This document shows positions 45,442-54,081 of a stretch of 64,000 nucleotides of DNA, piece after piece (position 1 is the first letter of the stretch; every line of letters begins with the position of its first letter). The notes below the pieces were generated by a model. That model saw nothing but the letters and a program-made list of their open reading frames with translations. It had not been told where the DNA came from and ran no database searches. The translations under genes were made by a program, and so were the position numbers. The stretch covers positions 1 through 64,000 of the forward strand of contig NZ_LZLV01000025.1 of assembly GCF_001673405.1 (NCBI RefSeq). The letters are read 5' to 3'. This stretch comes from Mycobacterium sp. 1245111.1 (GTDB lineage: Bacteria; Actinomycetota; Actinomycetes; Mycobacteriales; Mycobacteriaceae).

Positions 45442-47009
45442 CTAGCAACGAAGGCAAGCGGCCGATTCGGCGTGCGTTGATCAGCGTCTACGACAAGACC
45501 GGTCTGGTCGACCTCGCCAAGGGGCTGGCCGATGCCGGCGTCGAGATCGTGTCGACCGGATCGACCGCGAAAACCATTGCCGACAAAGGCATTCCCGTCA
45601 CACCGGTGGAGGAGCTGACGGGTTTCCCGGAGGTGCTCGACGGCCGGGTCAAGACCCTGCATCCGCGCGTGCACGCCGGCCTGCTGGCCGACCTGCGTAA
45701 GCCCGAGCACGCGGACGCCCTCGAACAGCTCGGCATCGCCGCGTTCGAGTTGGTGGTGGTCAACCTTTATCCGTTCAGTGAGACCGTCGAATCCGGTGCG
45801 GGCGTGGACGAATGCGTCGAGCAGATCGACATCGGCGGGCCGTCGATGGTGCGGGCGTCGGCCAAGAACCACCCGAGCGTGGCCGTGGTGACCGACCCGC
45901 TCGGCTACGACGGCGTGCTGGCCGCGGTGCGTAGCGGCGGCTTTACGCTCGCCGAACGAAAGAAGTTGGCGTCGTTGGCATTCCGGCATACTGCCGAGTA
46001 CGACGTCGCGGTGGCCGGCTGGATGGAGTCGACGCTGGCGCCTGAGGAGCCGACCGCGGCCTTCCCTGCGTGGATCGCCGGGACCTGGCGACGCTCGACC
46101 CAGCTGCGCTATGGCGAGAATCCGCATCAGCAGGCCGCGCTCTACGTCGACGACAGCGGGTGGCCCGGCCTGGCGCAGGCCGAGCAGCTACACGGAAAAG
46201 AGATGTCGTACAACAACTTCACCGACGCCGACGCGGCCTGGCGGGCGGCGTTCGACCACGAGGATATCTGCGTCGCAATCATCAAGCACGCCAACCCATG
46301 TGGCATCGCCGTGTCGTCGGAATCGGTGGCCGACGCCCACCGCAAGGCGCACGAATGCGACCCACTCAGCGCCTTCGGCGGCGTGATCGCGGCCAACACC
46401 GAGGTCAGCGTCGAGATGGCCGAGTACGTCAGCACGATCTTCACCGAGGTGATCGTCGCACCCGCCTATGCGCCGGGTGCCGTCGACGTGCTGGCGCAAA
46501 AGAAGAACGTCCGGGTGCTGGTCGCGGCCGAGCCGATCGGAGACGACACCGAGCGGCGCCAGATCAGCGGCGGGCTGCTGGTGCAGCAGCGTGACCAGAT
46601 CAACGCACCGGGCGACGACCCGAACAACTGGGCGTTGGCGACCGGCGAGCCGGCCGACCCGGCCACGCTGGCCGACCTGGCCTTCGCCTGGCGAACCTGT
46701 CGCGCGGTGAAATCCAACGCGATCGTGATCGCCGGCGGTGGCGCCACCATCGGTATCGGTATGGGCCAGGTGAACCGCGTCGACGCCGCGCGGCTGGCGG
46801 TCGAGCGCGGGGGAGATCGGGTCCGCGGGGCGGTCGCCGCGTCCGACGCCTTCTTCCCGTTCCCGGACGGCCTCGAGACCCTGGCGGCTGCGGGCGTGAA
46901 GGCGATCGTGCACCCGGGCGGTTCGGTCCGCGACGACGAAGTCACCGCCGCCGCGGCCAACTTTGGCATCGCGCTGTATCTGACCGGGGCGCGCCACTTC
47001 GCGCACTAG
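45438..47009 (+). CDS. purH: Bifunctional AICAR transformylase / IMP cyclohydrolase
   Basis: The last two steps of IMP synthesis. In the 523-residue product the N-terminal IMPCH/MGS domain (about 1-200) shows [20 protein letters not shown] and [17 protein letters not shown]. The AICAR transformylase domain follows with [26 protein letters not shown] (Lys-His pair), [19 protein letters not shown] and [12 protein letters not shown]. The ATG at 45438 has GGGGAGGAG upstream, inside the micro-ORF. Confidence 0.97.
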   Translation: MTSNEGKRPIRRALISVYDKTGLVDLAKGLADAGVEIVSTGSTAKTIADKGIPVTPVEELTGFPEVLDGRVKTLHPRVHAGLLADLRKPEHADALEQLGIAAFELVVVNLYPFSETVESGAGVDECVEQIDIGGPSMVRASAKNHPSVAVVTDPLGYDGVLAAVRSGGFTLAERKKLASLAFRHTAEYDVAVAGWMESTLAPEEPTAAFPAWIAGTWRRSTQLRYGENPHQQAALYVDDSGWPGLAQAEQLHGKEMSYNNFTDADAAWRAAFDHEDICVAIIKHANPCGIAVSSESVADAHRKAHECDPLSAFGGVIAANTEVSVEMAEYVSTIFTEVIVAPAYAPGAVDVLAQKKNVRVLVAAEPIGDDTERRQISGGLLVQQRDQINAPGDDPNNWALATGEPADPATLADLAFAWRTCRAVKSNAIVIAGGGATIGIGMGQVNRVDAARLAVERGGDRVRGAVAASDAFFPFPDGLETLAAAGVKAIVHPGGSVRDDEVTAAAANFGIALYLTGARHFAH

Positions 47010-47012
47010 AAA

Positions 47013-48023
47013 CTACGCGCTGATTTCGTCCTGCACGGTCGTCGCGTAGCGAATGAACGCGGCAACCTCGTCGACCGCTCGGCGGGCATCGGGGTTCACG
47101 TCGAAGCTGAGCTGGAACATGTGCATTGCCTTGTGCCACTGCTGAACCCAGACTTCGACATTCTGGGCGCGTAGCCGTTCGGCGAACACGATGGTGTCGT
47201 TGAGAAGCATCTCGTGGGTGCCGGCCTGCAGCAGGAACGGGCCCAGGCCGCGCAGGTCGGCCTCGGGTGGCATCAGCGGCGGCGGCCGGGTGCCGTTCAC
47301 GGTGGCGAACACGTCGTAGATGAACTTCACCGTCATGAACGGGAACATCACGTCGCGGTGGTCCTTCAGCGCCCGGTACTTCAGCTCCATGTCGGACGAC
47401 GTCAGCGGCGACATCAGCGCCTGTCCGGCCGGCACCGGCAACCCGGCGTCCCGGGCCGCCAGCGCGACGTCGGCGGCCATCAGTCCGCCGGCCGAGTCGC
47501 CGGCCAGCACGATTCGGTCGGGTGCGAACCCCTGCGCCAGCGCGAAGCGATAGCCGTCCAAACCGTCGGCAACAGCCTCCTCGATGCTGGCCTGTGGTGC
47601 CAGCCGGTAGCCGACGTTGAGCACCTTGGCGCCGGTCGCCTGCGAGAGTCGGCTGACGAAGCGGCGATGCGAGTTGAGTCCGAGGGTGACCAGCGCCGAG
47701 CCGTGGAAGTACACGATCAGCGACGTCGAGTCGCGCGCCTCAGGGGCGACCACCCATTCGGCCGGGCAGTGCGCCAGGTCGACACGCGTGACATCGGTGC
47801 CGGGCAGCGGTTTGATGACCTTCAACGCACCGTCGATGCCGTCGAGGCGCACCCGCTGCAGCGTGGCGGGGCTGACGCGATTGACCACCATGCCGAGCAC
47901 GGTCAACGCGGCCAGCACCGGCCGGACGAAGATCGCGGTCAACAGCGCGAGCACGCTGGACTGCCACGAGGCGGGGCCGAAGTGTGCGGTCTCGGGCCGT
48001 TCAGACCATTCGAGAGAATTCAC
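47013..48023 (-). CDS. Alpha/beta hydrolase (HSL/Lip-family esterase)
   Basis: A 336-residue predicted esterase/lipase. An N-terminal hydrophobic segment (VLALLTAIFVRPVLAALTVL) may anchor it. The oxyanion-hole motif is VYFHGSALVTLG (HG followed by SA instead of the usual HGGG). The nucleophile elbow GDSAGG is in VLAGDSAGGLMAADVALAAR, and the acid/His lie near the C-terminus (HEMLLNDTIVF, WHKAMHMFQL). The GTG at 48023 is chosen because a TACCCT hexamer lies exactly 7 nt upstream and homology begins there. Convergent with purH. Confidence 0.86.
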   Translation of the reverse strand: MNSLEWSERPETAHFGPASWQSSVLALLTAIFVRPVLAALTVLGMVVNRVSPATLQRVRLDGIDGALKVIKPLPGTDVTRVDLAHCPAEWVVAPEARDSTSLIVYFHGSALVTLGLNSHRRFVSRLSQATGAKVLNVGYRLAPQASIEEAVADGLDGYRFALAQGFAPDRIVLAGDSAGGLMAADVALAARDAGLPVPAGQALMSPLTSSDMELKYRALKDHRDVMFPFMTVKFIYDVFATVNGTRPPPLMPPEADLRGLGPFLLQAGTHEMLLNDTIVFAERLRAQNVEVWVQQWHKAMHMFQLSFDVNPDARRAVDEVAAFIRYATTVQDEISA

Positions 48024-48030
48024 GGTACCC

Positions 48031-48036
48031 AGGGTA
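48031..48036 (-). promoter_or_regulatory. -10 hexamer (leaderless type) of the esterase gene
   Basis: TACCCT on the minus strand, 7 nt before the GTG at 48023. It forms part of an 11-bp palindrome, TACCCAGGGTA (48026-48036). The remaining gap to 48273 shows nothing else distinctive. Confidence 0.4.
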
Positions 48037-48273
48037 TCGGGTAGCTGTGCATTAACGAATGTGAGGTTCGGACCGGTCCGGATACACAGTTGTCTGCGCC
48101 ACTCGATTGCGAGTTTTTGAATGCATGCCGGCCGTTGTGCAAATCGTCGCAATTTGCCGAGAGGGCGCCTCGCAAACCCCCTTCCGAACAAGATCGGATC
48201 GGCCTACAGTCGAAATTCGGGCACGTCAACCGGGGCGTGCCCGGTGCGATCAAGAGGTATTCGAGAGGAAATA

Positions 48274-48846
48274 ATGCGCGCGATAACAAAAAGAACAGCG
48301 TCGTTCTCAGTCGCCCTTGCAGCATTCGCTCTGCTCGGTGCGGGATGCCACCAGTCCAACAACTCGAGTAATTCCTCGTCGAGTTCGGCGGCGTCCTCGT
48401 CCTCCTCGTCCGCGATGACGACCTCGATGGCCATGGAGCCGTCGACGAGCGCGGCGGCCACGCCCAGCCCGACGCAGATCGCCGGCAAGAACGGCACCAT
48501 GTACACAATCGAGGGACCGATCCTCGCAAAGTTCGACACCCTCACCGACGAGCAGAAGAAGGACCTGGGCGCGCCGTACGACAACCAGAAGAACACCGCC
48601 GACAACACCGGTGTCTACCAGCAGTTCGACGGCGGCGTGCTGATCATGAAGAACGGCGGGCCCGTCTACCTCGTGTGGGGCAAGATCCGCGACGCGTGGA
48701 ACGACAACCAGGCCTCGCAGGGCAAGCTGGGCTACCCGACCGCCGACGAGACGAAGGAGCCGGACGGCACCTACAAGTCGACGTTCGAGCACGGCACCAT
48801 CACCTGGAAGGAAGGCGACGAGCACGCGACGGTGACGACCAGCTAG
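48274..48846 (+). CDS. LGFP-repeat lipoprotein
   Basis: A 190-residue secreted lipoprotein. The signal peptide MRAITKRTASFSVALAAFAL ends in lipobox LLGAGC (acylated Cys at residue 25), followed by a Ser/Asn-rich linker. The C-terminal part carries LGFP-type repeats (KKDLGAPYDNQKNTADNTGV, GVLIMKNGGPVYLVWGKIRD, QGKLGYPTADETKEPDG). LGFP repeats are linked to cell-wall association in Corynebacteriales. GAGAGGAAATA precedes the ATG; longer upstream ORFs lack the signal peptide. A strong terminator follows the stop. Confidence 0.88.
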   Translation: MRAITKRTASFSVALAAFALLGAGCHQSNNSSNSSSSSAASSSSSSAMTTSMAMEPSTSAAATPSPTQIAGKNGTMYTIEGPILAKFDTLTDEQKKDLGAPYDNQKNTADNTGVYQQFDGGVLIMKNGGPVYLVWGKIRDAWNDNQASQGKLGYPTADETKEPDGTYKSTFEHGTITWKEGDEHATVTTS

Positions 48847-48872
48847 TCCCCGCTCGCACTTTCGCTTCGGAG

Positions 48873-48910
48873 GGCCGGGTAATCCTTGCGATTGCCCGGC
48901 CTTTCCGTTT
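48873..48910 (+). terminator. Intrinsic terminator after the LGFP lipoprotein gene
   Basis: A 12-bp stem GGCCGGGTAATC / GATTGCCCGGCC (one G-U pair) with loop CTTGC, followed by TTTCCGTTT. It ends just before the promoter of the next gene. Confidence 0.8.
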
Positions 48911-48915
48911 GTCAG

Positions 48916-48921
48916 TAGCGT
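48916..48921 (+). promoter_or_regulatory. -10 hexamer (leaderless type)
   Basis: TAGCGT, 6 nt before the GTG at 48928 of the AAA ATPase gene. Confidence 0.4.
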
Positions 48922-48927
48922 GGAGTG

Positions 48928-50319
48928 GTGACCGCTGCGAACAACCTGCCCCGTACCGTTGGTGAACTCCGTGCCTCCGGGCACCGCGAACGCGGTGTGA
49001 AGCAAGAAATTCGGGAAAACCTGCTGGCTCGATTGGCGGAGGGGGCCGACGGCGGGGCCATTTGGCCCGGCATTCTGGGCTTCGACGACACCGTGTTGCC
49101 GCAACTCGAGCGGGCGCTGATCGCCGGTCACGACTTCGTGCTGCTGGGTGAACGCGGCCAGGGCAAGACCCGTCTGCTGCGCGCCTTGATCGGGCTGCTC
49201 GACGAGTGGACACCGGTGATCGCCGGCGCCGAACTCGGCGAGCACCCCTACACCCCGATCACCCCGGAGTCGATCCGCAAGGCCGCCACCCTCGGTGACG
49301 ACCTTCCGATCGAGTGGCGGCATCGCAGCGAGCGCTACACCGAGAAGCTGGCCACGCCCGACACCAGCGTCGCCGACCTGGTCGGTGACATCGACCCGAT
49401 CAAGGTCGCCGAGGGTCGCAGCCTGGGCGACCCGGAGACCATCGCCTACGGCCTGATCCCGCGGGCGCACCGCGGCATCGTCGCCGTCAACGAGCTGCCC
49501 GACCTGGCCGAGCGGATCCAGGTGTCGATGCTGAACGTCATGGAGGAGCGCGACATCCAGGTCCGCGGCTACACGCTGCGGCTGCCGCTGGACGTGCTGG
49601 TCGTCGCCAGCGCCAACCCCGAGGACTACACCAACCGCGGCCGCATCATCACCCCGCTCAAGGACCGCTTCGGTGCCGAGATCCGTACTCACTACCCCCT
49701 CGAACTGGATGCGGAGGTCGCGGTCATCACCCAGGAGGCCCACCTGTCCGCGCAAGTGCCGGAGTACCTGAGCCAGGTGATCGCCCGGTTCGCCCGCTAC
49801 CTGCGGGAGTCCAACTCGGTCGATCAGCGATCGGGGGTGTCGGCGCGGTTCGCCATCGCCGCTGCCGAAACCGTCGCCGCCGCCGCCCGGCACCGCGGCG
49901 CGGTGCTGGGGGAGACCGATCCGGTGGCCCGCGTGGTCGACCTGGGCACGGTGATCGACGTGCTGCGCGGCAAACTCGAATTCGAGTCCGGCGAAGAAGG
50001 TCGCGAGCAGGCTGTTTTAGAACATCTGTTGCGTCGCGCCACCGCCGATACCGCATCGCGGGCGCTCGGCGGAATCGACGTGGGCCCGCTGGTGGCCGCG
50101 GTCGAGGGCGGCTCGGCGGTGACGACCGGTGAGCGGGTGTCGGCCAAGGACGTGCTGGCGGCGCTGCCCGAGCTGCCGGTGATCGACGCGATCGCCAAAC
50201 GCCTGGGCGCCGAATCCGAGGGCGAGCGTGCCGCTGCGCTCGAATTAGCCTTGGAGGCACTGTATTTGGCCAAGCGCATCGACAAGGCCTCCGGAGAAGG
50301 CGAAACCGTCTATGGCTAA
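48928..50319 (+). CDS. MoxR/magnesium-chelatase-type AAA+ ATPase (Rv0958-like)
   Basis: A 463-residue AAA+ ATPase called a possible magnesium chelatase. Walker A is LLGERGQGKTRLLRAL, Walker B-like AHRGIVAVNELPDLAER, sensor-1 VVASANPEDYTNRGR, and an arginine-finger region PLKDRFGAEIRTHYPLE is present. With the VWA protein encoded next (8-bp overlap) it forms a MoxR-VWA type chaperone or metal-insertion pair. True chlorophyll/cobalt chelation is unlikely in this context. Two adjacent GTG codons (48925, 48928) are possible starts; the second is 6 nt after a -10 hexamer. Confidence 0.9.
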   Translation: MTAANNLPRTVGELRASGHRERGVKQEIRENLLARLAEGADGGAIWPGILGFDDTVLPQLERALIAGHDFVLLGERGQGKTRLLRALIGLLDEWTPVIAGAELGEHPYTPITPESIRKAATLGDDLPIEWRHRSERYTEKLATPDTSVADLVGDIDPIKVAEGRSLGDPETIAYGLIPRAHRGIVAVNELPDLAERIQVSMLNVMEERDIQVRGYTLRLPLDVLVVASANPEDYTNRGRIITPLKDRFGAEIRTHYPLELDAEVAVITQEAHLSAQVPEYLSQVIARFARYLRESNSVDQRSGVSARFAIAAAETVAAAARHRGAVLGETDPVARVVDLGTVIDVLRGKLEFESGEEGREQAVLEHLLRRATADTASRALGGIDVGPLVAAVEGGSAVTTGERVSAKDVLAALPELPVIDAIAKRLGAESEGERAAALELALEALYLAKRIDKASGEGETVYG

Positions 50320-52282
50320 AGGCCACTCGTCACGTTACTCTGCCTACACCGGCGGGCCGGATCCGCTTGCCCCGCCGGTGGATCTGCGCGAGGCGCTCGA
50401 ACAGATCGGGCAGGACGTGATGGCGGGCACCTCGCCGCGCCGGGCGCTGTCGGAGTTGCTGCGCCGCGGCACGAAGAGTGTGACCGGGGCCGACCGGTTG
50501 GCCGCCGAGGCCAACCGGCGACGTCGAGAGTTGTTGCGCGAGAACAACTTGGACGGCACGCTGCAGGAGATCAAGAAGCTGCTCGACGAGGCGGTGCTGG
50601 CCGAACGCAAGGAGCTGGCCCGTGCCCTCGACGACGATGCCCGGTTCGGCGAGCTGCAGCTGGATTCGCTGTCGCCATCCCCGGCCAAGGCCGTGCAGGA
50701 ACTCTCCGAGTACGACTGGCGCAGCGACGAGGCCCGCCAAAAGTACGACCAGATCAAGGATTTGCTCGGCCGCGAAATGCTCGACCAGCGCTTCGCCGGC
50801 ATGAAAGAGGCGCTGGAAGGGGCCACCGACGAGGATCGGCAGCGGGTCAACGACATGCTGAACGACCTCAACGATCTGCTGGACAAGCACGCCAAAGGCG
50901 AAGACTCCCAGCAAGATTTCCAAGACTTCATGGACAAGCACGGCGAGTTCTTCCCGGAGAACCCGCAGAACGTCGAGGAGTTGCTGGACTCGCTGGCCAA
51001 GCGGGCGGCGGCCGCGCAGCGGTTCCGCAACAGCCTGAGCCCGGACCAGCGCGCCGAGCTGGATGCATTGGCGCAGCAGGCATTCGGGTCACCGGCGTTG
51101 ATGCAGGCGCTCGACCGCCTGGATGCACATCTGCAGGCGGCCCGGCCCGGTGAGGACTGGGACGGCTCGTCGGACTTCACCGGCGACAACCCGCTCGGCA
51201 TGGGCGAAGGCGCGCAGGCGCTTTCGGACATCGCCGAGTTGGAGCAACTCGCCGAGCAGCTGTCGCAGAGCTACCCGGGCGCGACCATGGACGACGTCGA
51301 CCTCGACGCGCTGGCCCGCCAGCTCGGCGACCAGGCCGCCATCGACGCCAAGACGCTGTCCGAGCTCGAACGCGCGCTGGTCAATCAGGGCTTCCTGGAC
51401 CGCAGCTCGGACGGTCAGTGGCGGTTGTCGCCGAAGGCCATGCGACGGCTCGGCGAGACGGCGTTACGCGATGTGGCGCAACAGCTTTCGAGCCGTCACG
51501 GCGAGCGTGAGTTGCGGCGCGCGGGCGCTGCGGGTGAGCTCACCGGTGCCACCCGGCCCTGGCAGTTCGGCGACACCGAGCCGTGGAACGTCACCCGGAC
51601 ACTGACCAACGCGGTGCTGCGGCAGGCCGGCACCCGAACGCTGGACGACCCGCTGAAGATCATGGTCGACGACGTCGAGGTGTCCGAGACCGAGACCCGC
51701 ACGCAGGCAGCGGTCGCGCTGTTGGTGGACACCTCGTTCTCGATGGTGATGGAGAACCGCTGGCTGCCGATGAAGCAGACCGCGTTGGCGCTGGATCACT
51801 TGGTACGCACTAGGTTTCGGTCGGATGCGTTGCAGATCATCGCGTTCGGCCGCTACGCGCGAACGATGACGAGCGCCGAGTTGATGGGCCTGGAAGGCGT
51901 TTACGAGCAGGGCACCAACCTGCATCACGCGCTGGCGCTGGCCGGCCGGCATCTGCGCCGGCACCCGAATGCGCAGCCCGTGCTGCTCGTGGTCACCGAC
52001 GGTGAGCCGACGGCGCACCTCGAAGACCACGGTGACGGCACGTCGGTGTTTTTTGATTACCCGCCGCATCCGCGGACCATCGCCAACACCGTGCGCGGTT
52101 TCGACGAGATGGCCCGACTTGGGGCGCAGGTCACCATCTTCCGGCTGGGCAACGATCCCGGGCTGGCCCGGTTCATCGATCAGGTCGCGCGCCGGGTCGA
52201 GGGCCGGGTGGTCGATCCCGATCTCGACGGCTTGGGTGCCGCGGTGGTCGGCGACTACCTGCGATCGCGCCGTCGCCGGTAG
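50312..52282 (+). CDS. VWA-domain protein, partner of the AAA+ ATPase (Rv0959-like)
   Basis: A 656-residue protein. The long N-terminal region is highly charged and helical (LLRENNLDGTLQEIKKLLDE, LNDLNDLLDKHAKGEDSQQD). The C-terminal ~200 residues form a von Willebrand A domain with MIDAS motif LLVDTSFSMVMENR (DxSxS), a Thr in YEQGTNLHHALALAGRHL and Asp in LLVVTDGEPTAHLED. The start overlaps the ATPase end by 8 bp (ATGGCTAA). Such VWA proteins work as substrate-binding partners of MoxR-type ATPases. Confidence 0.9.
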   Translation: MAKGHSSRYSAYTGGPDPLAPPVDLREALEQIGQDVMAGTSPRRALSELLRRGTKSVTGADRLAAEANRRRRELLRENNLDGTLQEIKKLLDEAVLAERKELARALDDDARFGELQLDSLSPSPAKAVQELSEYDWRSDEARQKYDQIKDLLGREMLDQRFAGMKEALEGATDEDRQRVNDMLNDLNDLLDKHAKGEDSQQDFQDFMDKHGEFFPENPQNVEELLDSLAKRAAAAQRFRNSLSPDQRAELDALAQQAFGSPALMQALDRLDAHLQAARPGEDWDGSSDFTGDNPLGMGEGAQALSDIAELEQLAEQLSQSYPGATMDDVDLDALARQLGDQAAIDAKTLSELERALVNQGFLDRSSDGQWRLSPKAMRRLGETALRDVAQQLSSRHGERELRRAGAAGELTGATRPWQFGDTEPWNVTRTLTNAVLRQAGTRTLDDPLKIMVDDVEVSETETRTQAAVALLVDTSFSMVMENRWLPMKQTALALDHLVRTRFRSDALQIIAFGRYARTMTSAELMGLEGVYEQGTNLHHALALAGRHLRRHPNAQPVLLVVTDGEPTAHLEDHGDGTSVFFDYPPHPRTIANTVRGFDEMARLGAQVTIFRLGNDPGLARFIDQVARRVEGRVVDPDLDGLGAAVVGDYLRSRRRR

Positions 52283-52471
52283 AGCGGCGACGGGCCTGAT
52301 CGTCAAATACGCTGTGGCTGTGGCTATTCGAGGCGATTTGCGCACCTCCGGACAGAGTCGCCAACTCTCGATAGGCAGGGTCGAATTCTGGTCGATGTCG
52401 ATCTGCTTCTATTTGCCGCACGATATGGGACTATTCCCTGGCAGGAATTATTCGATCGAAAGTTGAGGCCC

Positions 52472-53380
52472 GTGGCTGCCGATACGGAAAGTCAAACGCA
52501 CAGCATGATTGCTGCGATCAAAGCCGGCGTATTCCGCCAGGACAAGCAGCCGCGCGAGGTGTCGGCGCATGGCCGTGCTTGGCCGGGGCTGGAGAAAGCG
52601 ATCGCCACCGCTCTGGGCTCGTCGGCCATTGCGAGCATCGAAAAGGACCGGCAGGTGCATGCCGCGGAACTCGAGGCCGAAGTGCGGCGCAAGCACGAAG
52701 AGATGGTTCGTATGTCAGCCAAACGCCAAGCCGCGCTGGATGTGGCGGCCGAAGCGCGCCAAGCCGACATTGCAGCGCTGCCGGTGGGCGAGATCACCTT
52801 CCTCGACACGCCGTTCTTTATTTGGGGTGAACCCGATTACCGAATCGAGCCACAGGCGTTGCCCAACAACAGCACCGCCAAATTCAAATTCCACGAATCC
52901 AGCTCCGGAAACGAGGAGGTGTCGTTCTGGTTCCAGTGGACCAACGATGGCGACACGCCCGCGATTCTCGATGTGTTCGGCGAGCTGACATTCAACGGGA
53001 GCGCTTCAGTGTGGGCTACCGGCGGCCATTTGGACGGCAGTACCTCCTTCGTGACTTTTACCGTCAACTTAGAGCCGTTACGTTGGTGGCAACAACCGCC
53101 AACCGAGCCACAACCCTTTCAACCGAGCCAGTTCAATCCGATGGCCAGTGCCTTCGCGTCAGCGCACTGGTACCAGGGTCACGCCACCGCTTCGATCCCC
53201 GTCTTCGGCAGCCGCGGCTGCAGCTTCCAAACGTTCGTTGTTCCCCCGCACGCCACCGCCGTCTTCAAGATGGTTTTGGAGCTTAGCTACAGCGTCGATG
53301 ACGGCACCGTCGATGTTGACTTTGAATCCGGTGCATTCGCCCTCAGCTGTCCCGGCATCCTGTTGCGGCGGACAGGTTAA
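52472..53380 (+). CDS. Orphan protein: helical N-terminus plus predicted beta-sandwich
   Basis: Not recognised. About 302 residues. Residues ~45-95 are a charged helix, possibly a coiled coil (EKDRQVHAAELEAEVRRKHE, EMVRMSAKRQAALDVAAEAR). The remainder is rich in aromatic and beta-prone residues (GNEEVSFWFQWTNDGDTPAI, FGELTFNGSASVWATGGHLD) and ends CPGILLRRTG. No signal peptide or membrane span. Starts TTG 52463, GTG 52472 and ATG 52505 are in frame; GTG 52472 has TTGAGG just upstream. Base composition is visibly lower in GC than its neighbours, as is the 190-bp region before it, so recent acquisition is likely. Confidence 0.65.
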   Translation: MAADTESQTHSMIAAIKAGVFRQDKQPREVSAHGRAWPGLEKAIATALGSSAIASIEKDRQVHAAELEAEVRRKHEEMVRMSAKRQAALDVAAEARQADIAALPVGEITFLDTPFFIWGEPDYRIEPQALPNNSTAKFKFHESSSGNEEVSFWFQWTNDGDTPAILDVFGELTFNGSASVWATGGHLDGSTSFVTFTVNLEPLRWWQQPPTEPQPFQPSQFNPMASAFASAHWYQGHATASIPVFGSRGCSFQTFVVPPHATAVFKMVLELSYSVDDGTVDVDFESGAFALSCPGILLRRTG

Positions 53381-53402
53381 GACGGGTTAATCCGCGGCAG
53401 CG

Positions 53403-54005
53403 CTAGCTCTGGGCCTTACGGTTCTTGCGCCGGATGCCGACGCCGCCCCACAGCGAGAAACCGCGGATCCGCACCGTCGGCGCACCCGGCGTGCCCTGGC
53501 CTTCGACATTGTGGTCGAAGCCGCCCATCACGCCGTGACCCTTGATCTCGACGTTGACTTCGGGTGGCAACAGGATGGTCTGCCCGCCCATGATCGAGGT
53601 GGCGTTGATCTCGACATCGGTCGAGGTGAAGTCCGCGTAGCGGAGATCGATCACGCCACCGCCCCACAATGCGAACGTCGTCAGCTTCTTGGGCACGTTC
53701 CACCGGCCACGGCGCTCGAACGCGCTCATGATCGCCAACAACAGCATCGACGGCGCGGGTTTGGTGGCGCCGCCGCGCTGCGGGCTGACCGACGACCCGA
53801 GCAGATCCGACCGCAACTGGTCGAGTTCGTCGTAGGTCTGCGCGGCGTAGGCCCTGGTGAGCCTGTCCTCGTAGTCGCTCATCTGCAGTTTGCCCTGGGC
53901 GGCGGCATCGGTGAGCAACTGCGCCACCTGGATACGGTCGGTCTCGGCGGCACGCGTCTGTGCGTCCGGCCGGTCGCGCGCCCCTTGTTGCGCTGACTTG
54001 CTCAT
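53403..54005 (-). CDS. DUF1707 and DUF2154-type cell-wall-active protein (Rv0966c-like)
   Basis: A 200-residue protein, the same length as Rv0966c. DUF1707 (about residues 25-75: DRIQVAQLLTDAAAQGKLQM, DYEDRLTRAYAAQTYDELDQ) is followed by a beta-helical LiaF-like region with repeated strands (ALWGGGVIDLRYADFTSTDV, INATSIMGGQTILLPPEVNV). LiaF-like proteins sense envelope stress in other Gram-positives. The ATG at 54005 gives MSKSAQQGARDRPDAQ. No membrane span seen. Confidence 0.9.
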   Translation of the reverse strand: MSKSAQQGARDRPDAQTRAAETDRIQVAQLLTDAAAQGKLQMSDYEDRLTRAYAAQTYDELDQLRSDLLGSSVSPQRGGATKPAPSMLLLAIMSAFERRGRWNVPKKLTTFALWGGGVIDLRYADFTSTDVEINATSIMGGQTILLPPEVNVEIKGHGVMGGFDHNVEGQGTPGAPTVRIRGFSLWGGVGIRRKNRKAQS

Positions 54006-54081
54006 CAGTGACGAGCCTACGACGAACAATTTTCCCGGCAAGGGATCTTCGCCAAAGTGTTGTGCCAACCTCAGACTCCGC

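Noticed and set aside
48928..52282. True magnesium or cobalt chelatase for tetrapyrrole synthesis.
   Set aside because: No chelatase large subunit or tetrapyrrole genes are nearby; the layout fits a MoxR-VWA pair.
52427..52438. GGGACTATTCCC, resembling a DosR (dormancy regulon) half-site, upstream of the orphan gene.
   Set aside because: Only the first half fits GGGACT, and the spacing to the second half is too short for the 20-bp consensus.
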